Below, in pieces: positions 58,000-64,000 of a DNA stretch of 64,000 nucleotides; the stretch's first letter is position 1; the number at the start of each line of letters is the position of its first letter. Position numbers and translations under genes: made by a program. The stretch spans positions 30,192,152-30,256,151 of the forward strand of contig CM060464.1 in NCBI GenBank assembly GCA_030544235.1, in the 5' to 3' direction. The stretch is from Lepturacanthus savala. Taxonomy: Eukaryota; Chordata; Actinopteri; Scombriformes; Trichiuridae. A model generated the notes under the pieces. The model saw only the letters and a program-made list of their open reading frames with translations, searched no databases and was not told the origin of the DNA.

Positions 58000-59762
58000 G
58001 TGATAGATTTATTGATTGATTCACTGCCTCCGTGCAGGCTCTGTTCTGTGTAGATGACCAGATTAGATGCTGGAGGGTATAGAATGTAATATTCTGTTTA
58101 GAATACCACTCTTTCATGCTATAAGATGCAGAGTTCATATAGGTGCCACACAACTGTTGTGTGAAATTAAATATATTAACATAAATATGTGGACGTTGTT
58201 TGTGTTTAATATGTTACTATAAGGAGCTTAAATTCTACTTTTTCCATAAAAAATATAAAGGGTCCTACATGAGACTATAACAACGCCCTCAGTCTGCTGC
58301 AGTGGCTTTAAATGATATGGAATGTATCAGGCTGTGTGTGTGTGTGTGTATGTGTTATCCCTCTATTGCATAGTGTGCCATATGGCAATAATTACTTTAT
58401 CTTCATTTGTCTAAAAGCTGTGATATAAAATCAATGTTTTTACAGTTAGTCATGAAAATGGGGCTTTTATTTTTGAAGGACGTACAATGTATGAGGTCAC
58501 ATGACAAGGATATCCTGTTTGCTCATGAACATTTGACATGTGAGCATCACTGTCTCACAACCAAACATTACATTTAATTTAATCTTGATGTTATACGTTT
58601 TTTGTTTTGTTTTTTTTATATGCTAAAATAGATGGTTTGCCATACAGCAACAATATGCAAATATGGAAAATTCCTAGTGCATACAACCTGATATAGTCCC
58701 ATTGACTTACAAACCATCTATACATCTGTATTTTTAAGTAATATTTTGTGCAATTGAGGTTTAATATTCTAAATATTCTAAACATTAAACTCCCTGTGTG
58801 TCTCAACAAGTGATTGATAGATGTGACACTTTGTTTTGCTACAGAAGCATTAATCTGTCACGTGTGTGTGTGTGTGTGCGTGCGTGCGTGCGTGAGTGTA
58901 ACAAGAAAGAATTTGAGAGATTTCCAGTGATGTAAATGTATTTGTGTGCGTGTTGGAGGACACCTTGGGGTCTGTGTGGTATAGATAGTGTGTGTAAATG
59001 CGTGTGTTATTAATGGAAAACAGCCATAATTAGCTGTTTAACCTTGTAAGTGGGTTACTGTGTGAAAAGTGGAGAGTTAATTTGAGAGGGAGAGAGAGAG
59101 AGAGAGAGAGAAATTTATGGTTGATGTGGGGTGTGTAAAGGAGAGAGAGAGATTTAGGTCAGTGTGAGAAAGCGTGATTGCATTAGCATTGTTGGTGTGT
59201 GTATGTGTGTGTTAGTTATCTCCACACTACCTGTTAAAGTGAGTGATTGCACCAGTGACCTTATACCAGCGGTTCTTCACACCCCCTCCTCCTCTTGTCC
59301 CTGAGTTTGCTCATACACAAAACATACACATCCTCACTACATGTCCATGCTGATGCTGATAAATTAAAAAAAAAACATATTTTTCCTCCATCCACGTCCT
59401 GTTTATGAGGAAAATGCTGTGGATGCCTGGCTTTGTGTACATAACAGGCGAGAATGAAGCTGATATATGGCTGCCAGGACGACCCGGTAGCCACTGATGT
59501 ATTATGACAAGTGGATATTGTGTTGGAAGCTGGCAGCAGGCGCCTGGCCAGTAATGGGCCTGGGCGGCACCGGCCCACCCACATTACTCAAGTCTGATCA
59601 GAATACATTTTATAACAATAAATATAAAAAATAAATAAGTAAATAAATAAAAACTTGATTTATTGCTGAGTGGAGGTGTGTGTTGAATTTACGAGGCGTT
59701 CTATAGTAGCAACACCACAACGAAAATCACATTCTCGTAGCTTCACCCAATCATTCATGAAC
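58000..59762 (+). other. arhgef37 intron, repeat-rich
   Basis: No exon for the second SH3 domain is recognisable. It contains one CCCTCTATTGCA MITE (listed), GT-, GTGC- and GA-rich microsatellites (about 58862-58895 and 59090-59112), and AT-rich sequence up to the Tc1 insertion. Confidence 0.5.
58357..58772. mobile_element. CCCTCTATTGCA-ended MITE, copy 4 (reverse orientation)
   Basis: CCCTCTATTGCATAGTGTGC, then GCCATATGGCAA, GAGGTCACATGACAAGGATA and GACATGTGAGCATCACTGTC. It runs opposite to copies 1-3. It ends about GTGCAATTGAGGTTTAA, with TTAA-like flanks (TTAT on the left). Confidence 0.6.
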
Positions 59763-59764
59763 TA

Positions 59765-61374
59765 CAGGTACTACTCGGAAAATTAGAATATCGTGTAAAA
59801 GTTGTTTTATTCGGGCAATTTAACATAAAAGGTGAAACTAATACATTTTATAGTATTATTAAATGCAAAGTCAGATATTTCAAGCTTTTATTTGTTTTGA
59901 TTTTGCTCATTAGAACTTACAGCTTCAGAAACCTGAAATTCAAAAACTCAGAAAATTAGAATATTGCTTGAAATCAATTTAAAAAAGGGATTTTAAATAC
60001 AAAAATGTCAGGCCTCTGAAAATAAAATGTTGCATCTGTACTTAGTACTTGGTTGGGGCCCCTTTTGAACGAATGACTGCCTTAATCCTGCGCGGCATGG
60101 ATGCTACCAGGTTGTGGCACATCTCCGGTGTTATGGAAGACCAACATGCTTCAATCGCGGCCTTGAGCTCTTCTTTATTGTTTGGTCTCTTCCCGTTCAG
60201 CTTTCTCTTGGCAATGCCCCACAGATTTTCTATGGGGTTCAGGTCAGGTGAGTTTGCGGGCCAATCAAGCACAGTAATCCCATGGTTGTTGAACCAGGAT
60301 TTTGTACTTTTGGCAGTGTGGGCAGGTGCCAAGTCCTGCTGGAAGATGAAATCTGCATCCCCATAAAGCTGGTCCGCTGAAGCAAGCATGAAGTGCTCTA
60401 AAATGTCCTGGTAGACAGCTGCGTTTATGCTGGACTTGATAAAGCACAGAGGACCAACACCAGCAGCTGACATGGATCCCCAAGTCATCACAGCCTGGGG
60501 AAACTTAACACTGGACTTCATGCATCTTCCATTTTGCGCCTCTCCGGTCTTCCTCCAGACTCTGGGACCTTTGTTGCCAAATGAGATGCAAAACTTGCTC
60601 TCATCAGAAAAGAGGACTTTGGACCACTGGGCAACAGTCCAGTCTTTCTTTTCTCTAGCCCAGCTAAGGCGCCTCTGGCGTTGCTTGCTCGTGAGGAGCG
60701 GCTTGACAACAGGAATACGACATTTGAAGCCCATGTCCAGCATCCTCCTGCGTGTCGTTTCTCTTGAAGCAGCAACTCCAGCTTGAGTCCACTCCTTATG
60801 AAGTTCCCCCACACTTTTGAATGGCCCTTTCCTGACCATCTTCTCCAGGCTGCGGTCATCCCTCCGGCTTGTACACCGTTTTCTTCCACACTTCTGCCTT
60901 CCACTTAACTGTCCATTAATGTGCTTTGACACAGCACTCTGAGAACATCCAGCTTCTTTTGCGATCACTTTTTGTGTCTTACCCACCTTGTGCAGGGAGT
61001 CAATGATGGTTTTCTGCACAACTGTCAGATCTGCAGTCTTCCCCATGATTGTGAATTCTTCTAAACCAAAGACACAGGCTTTTTAAAGGCTCGGGACCCT
61101 TTTGCAGGTGTTTTGGATTACTTACCTGATTAGTGTGTGACACTTTGAGCCTTCAATACTGAAGCTTTTAACAGTATTCTAATTTTCTGAGTTTTTGAAT
61201 TTGAGGTTTTCTGAAGCTGCAAGTCCTAATGAGCAAAATCAAAACAAATAAAAGCTTGAAATATCTCACTTTGCTTGTAATGAGTCTATAAAATGTATTG
61301 GTTTCACCTTTTATGTTGAATTGCATGAATAAAACAACTTTTACACAATATTCTAATTTTCCGAGTAGTACCTG
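59765..61374 (-). mobile_element. Full-length Tc1 transposon with intact transposase
   Basis: 1610 bp, flanked by TA (59763-59764 and 61375-61376). Both ends begin CAGGTACTACTCGGAAAATT. The terminal inverted repeats are about 210 bp and highly similar. Each carries an outer and an inner copy of CTC(G/A)GAAAATTAGAATA (outer at 59774 and about 61365, inner at 59947 and about 61191), the IR/DR arrangement known from reactivated fish Tc1 elements such as Sleeping Beauty. The transposase frame fills the centre on the minus strand. Located in an arhgef37 intron. Confidence 0.96.
60042..61046 (-). CDS. Tc1-family DD34E transposase, uninterrupted
   Basis: 334 codons, the normal length for Tc1 transposases, ATG (MGKTADLTVV) to stop with no frameshift. 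It catalyses cut-and-paste movement into TA sites. N-terminal paired-like DNA-binding region: first helix-turn-helix about 5-50 (KVIAKEAGCSQSAVSKHI), GRKR linker about 54-57, second helix-turn-helix about 65-115. Catalytic acidic residues are D148 (LFSDESKF), D238 (FQQDLAPAHTA) and E273 (NSPDLNPIENLW), with 34 residues between the last two. A basic stretch about 120-135 could act in nuclear import. No missing key residue was seen. Whether it is expressed or active cannot be told from sequence. The 119- and 105-codon frames on the opposite strand are shadows. Confidence 0.95.
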   Translation of the reverse strand: MGKTADLTVVQKTIIDSLHKVGKTQKVIAKEAGCSQSAVSKHINGQLSGRQKCGRKRCTSRRDDRSLEKMVRKGPFKSVGELHKEWTQAGVAASRETTRRRMLDMGFKCRIPVVKPLLTSKQRQRRLSWAREKKDWTVAQWSKVLFSDESKFCISFGNKGPRVWRKTGEAQNGRCMKSSVKFPQAVMTWGSMSAAGVGPLCFIKSSINAAVYQDILEHFMLASADQLYGDADFIFQQDLAPAHTAKSTKSWFNNHGITVLDWPANSPDLNPIENLWGIAKRKLNGKRPNNKEELKAAIEACWSSITPEMCHNLVASMPRRIKAVIRSKGAPTKY

Positions 61375-61376
61375 TA

Positions 61377-63200
61377 TGTTCACAGCTTAATTTTGATGTA
61401 GTTTTTCCTTAATGGAACAGTGTGTAAGAATGTGGTTTTCTGTAAAATGTGCATATTTGTGTTTTTGTTTTTTCTATTTGCTGATGTGTTCATTCTCTAT
61501 ATTCTGTTGCTCTGTTGGTGAGACATGTTGGATAGACGTGTCTTACTGGTATTGTCTGTGTGATACAGAAATTTACACAGTAAACTGGTTGCTCGTTTTG
61601 TCCGCAGATATTCTTTGCTGAACCTATATGGACATTAACCAGATTTGAATGATATGAACAGACTTTAACCAGCCAGCTCCCTAGTACCCTCCCTCTCCAA
61701 ACCAGCCTGTGAATGTGTGGATATGTTGGTGTATTCATCAGCAAAATTAATATGTTGTTAGTTCTGTTTAAACATGCTATATAAGTCCAATGTATTATTA
61801 TTATTATTATTATTATTATTTTTATTTTCATTATTATTATTAAACAGGATGTTAGGTCAAGACTTATGCAATGATGGATCCTTGATTTCTCTTGTAGGGA
61901 CAAACCATGTTTTTTTTGTGATCATTCTGTTATTTTTAAACTGTTATAATTAAGGATGCACTGAATATTCGACCAAATATTTTAAAAACAATCAGCCCCC
62001 GTTTAGAGAGTTAAAAGTGAGGTTGGATAGTGTGTGTGATATGACCAACTTATCTGGAGGTGGAGCCATAAAGAGACAGCAGCGAAAACAGCCTGTATCT
62101 TGGACCGGTATAAGATAAAAATTAGTTTTTTGACTTGTAAATCATATTGGGATGTTCCATTAGTCACCAGAATATAAATATAAACATTAAATGTGCATAT
62201 GTCTCCTTTTTAAATCATGTAAAGTGACATTATTGGTTGGATTTTTATGTATGCCCTTTAACGCCACTTATCCAATCCTCAGTGATCATCTATTTAGTGT
62301 CTATGGCAGCTCAGATGCTGTAAAAATCCTGCCGGTGACCTATTTTTGTGCCAATTCTGTCAGATGCTTTGTGTTTATAACAGTAATGTAAACGTCTCTA
62401 TTCAGCAGCCTGTAAATTACGAGCGGCCTCGGTAATAATTCATGTTTATGTCTGACAATAACACCAGAAATGTGCCAAAACAAGAGGTAATTGAACGTCT
62501 GAGCTGACAGGATGGAGTTTCAGGGGCTGATTATCTACTACAACCAGTTCATTTCCATCAGAATCATTTGCTGCTGCTAATATCCGCATGACTCCAGCAA
62601 CATGACTCAGCCCTCAGCCCAAAGCCATGGTCACTCTACTTTTTTTTTTTTTTCACTCCTCCTTGTCTGTGCTCGACAAAATGCTAATTTTATGCTAATT
62701 CTATGCTAATTACATTGGTGTAGAGACAGTCAGGGCAGAGCTAATGTCATAGCTGAGAGGTGAGCTGAGGTGAAGGGTTTATTAATGACACAGAGCAGCC
62801 AGCTAAGCTCAGCTATTAGCACTGCTACCCACTGTCATAGCAACATGGAGCTCATTAGCTCATCAGCTTCATTCTGGGTGTGTGTGTGATGAGATGAGAT
62901 GGGTTTTGTCAAGACATGGAAAGGTCTTATTAAATTTTGAATTATATATAGTACAGTTTTCTGGTCCGTGTCAGACCTTTCGTACCTCATCCACATCCAG
63001 TACGGTCAGAATTACACCGTTCAGTGTCACATTCAATCGGATCCATGTTTGTTTTTTCATGCAAATTTTGGTGGCAGCTCCTGAGCATTCGACACAGCCC
63101 TGTTAAATGTGTGTATCTAACAAGCTTATATCCAAACTGTGACTGTGTTCATTATTTGTTTTTCCCCTATTACTAGAACAAGAACAGCTGATGGTATGTT
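61377..63200 (+). other. arhgef37 intron or 3' flank, no exon recognised
   Basis: AT-rich with an ATT trinucleotide run at about 61793-61820. I looked for an SH3-coding exon and found none. Confidence 0.5.
61793..61820. repeat. (ATT)n microsatellite
   Basis: Uninterrupted TTA/ATT repeats, with a second short run about 25 bp downstream. Confidence 0.9.
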
Positions 63201-63202
63201 TC

Positions 63203-63906
63203 AAATAGGGTTGCAAAATTCTGGGAAATTTAAAAGTTGGAAACTTTCCATTGGAATTAACAGGAATATATGGGAATAAACGGGAATAAAACCCAAATTT
63301 ACTAAATCAAAGGTTGGCCCATAACAGGGAACATAAATATATTTTGGGAAAATTTAAAGGGATAGTTCAACATTTTTGAAAATTCATCCATTGTCATGAT
63401 TCTGATCTTAGTTTTTTTTTGTTGTTACAAGCTGTTTCCAGACTATGTACTTAGTGGTGTTTTTTGGTAAGGGTTACTCCAAAACTCTGCAGTGGACGAG
63501 TTGCGACCTGCACATTCACCACGATATGAAACAATAACAATACAAAAATCACGATTTAAAAAAGAATGATAAAGTTTAACTATATAATCCACCTAGATTA
63601 TAAAAATTGTCGATAGCATGTGTTTATATTTTATTTTTTTTTTATTTATTTATTTTTTTAACATTTTAAGAGTTAAACTATCTGGTACCAAGTTTTTAGG
63701 GTTACACCACTTGTCAGGTTTGTCGCTGACCCCTATAATGGTATGAATGTTTAACTTGCAAATATTAAATAAAATATATTTATACAGTAGCTAGTAGCTA
63801 AATTAGGTGCTTCAGATTTCCAAAATTCCCAAGCTTAACTTCCCATGGAATGTTTCTGGAAATGTACCATAAATTTATCAGACATTTCCCACCCCTTTGC
63901 AACCCT
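63203..63906. mobile_element. GGTTGCAAA-ended element, third copy, hosting another repeat
   Basis: Starts GGGTTGCAAAATTCTGGGAA and ends CCCCTTTGCAACCCTTG. The flanks TTTCAAAT and CCTCAAAT suggest a degenerate 8-bp target duplication. It has AAGGTTGGCCC and TTTCCAAAATTCCC like the other copies. Between about 63520 and 63735 it contains a GGGTCAGTGAC-type fragment ending GTCGCTGACCCC, apparently a nested insertion. Confidence 0.6.
63520..63735. repeat. GGGTCAGTGAC-type fragment inside the third GGTTGCAAA element
   Basis: AAGTTTTTAGGGTTACACCA and GAGTTAAACTATCTGGTACC match the copies at 21143 and 38670. The end TTGTCGCTGACCCC is the inverse of the start of the copy at 19265, giving the family's second terminus. 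Confidence 0.55.
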
Positions 63907-64000
63907 TGCCTCAAATTAATCAAAGTTGAGCAAAGTCTGACAAACTGACCTGGAGATGTTTTTTGCATTCATGTATTAACTTTTCCTCCTTCAAGCCTAA

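Noticed and set aside
60049..60904. Plus- and minus-strand open frames of 105-128 codons inside the Tc1 element
   Set aside because: Alternative-frame shadows of the 334-codon transposase.

Overview
The window is vertebrate nuclear DNA, most likely from a ray-finned (teleost) fish. Three multi-exon genes have GT-AG introns and proteins that align with vertebrate families. The introns carry a fish-type mixture of DNA transposons (Tc1/mariner, hAT, possible piggyBac MITEs), a LINE remnant and long TA, TG and CA microsatellites. There is no prokaryotic or viral gene organisation.

Layout. (1) 1-12302, plus strand: the 3' part (13 exons, 638 residues) of a carboxypeptidase X gene, best match CPXM1, with discoidin domain, M14 pseudo-peptidase domain and C-terminal transthyretin-like domain. 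Its first exons lie left of the window. (2) 14641-33862, minus strand: a complete ELP1 (IKBKAP) gene, scaffold of the Elongator tRNA-modification complex. I traced 36 coding exons that sum to 1324 codons plus stop in one unbroken frame, with a likely noncoding first exon and CRE-bearing promoter near 34733-34900. cpxm1 and elp1 converge tail to tail. (3) 35.6-42 kb: a CpG-rich segment and a second candidate 5' exon, probable start region of the third gene. (4) 44596 to the right edge, plus strand: an ARHGEF37-type Rho guanine-exchange factor, with N-terminal acidic region, DH, BAR and first SH3 domain (12 coding exons, 720 residues). The last SH3 is not in the window.

No functional pathway links the three genes; they are ordinary chromosomal neighbours. 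The accessory content is mobile DNA in introns and spacers. The outstanding item is a full-length Tc1 element (59765-61374) with an open 334-codon DD34E transposase, about 210-bp terminal repeats and IR/DR internal sites. Other elements are dead but well delimited: a hAT MITE carrying a BED zinc-finger reading frame with a perfect 8-bp target duplication, a hAT element with long internal palindrome nested in another element (both target duplications visible), three more Tc1/mariner fragments, and four dispersed copies of a short element that may be a piggyBac MITE.

I did not find a clearly new biological system. The most checkable oddities are a GC-AG intron, a frame-neutral 27-nt exon and a conserved 74-nt exon in elp1, and the transposon structures above.
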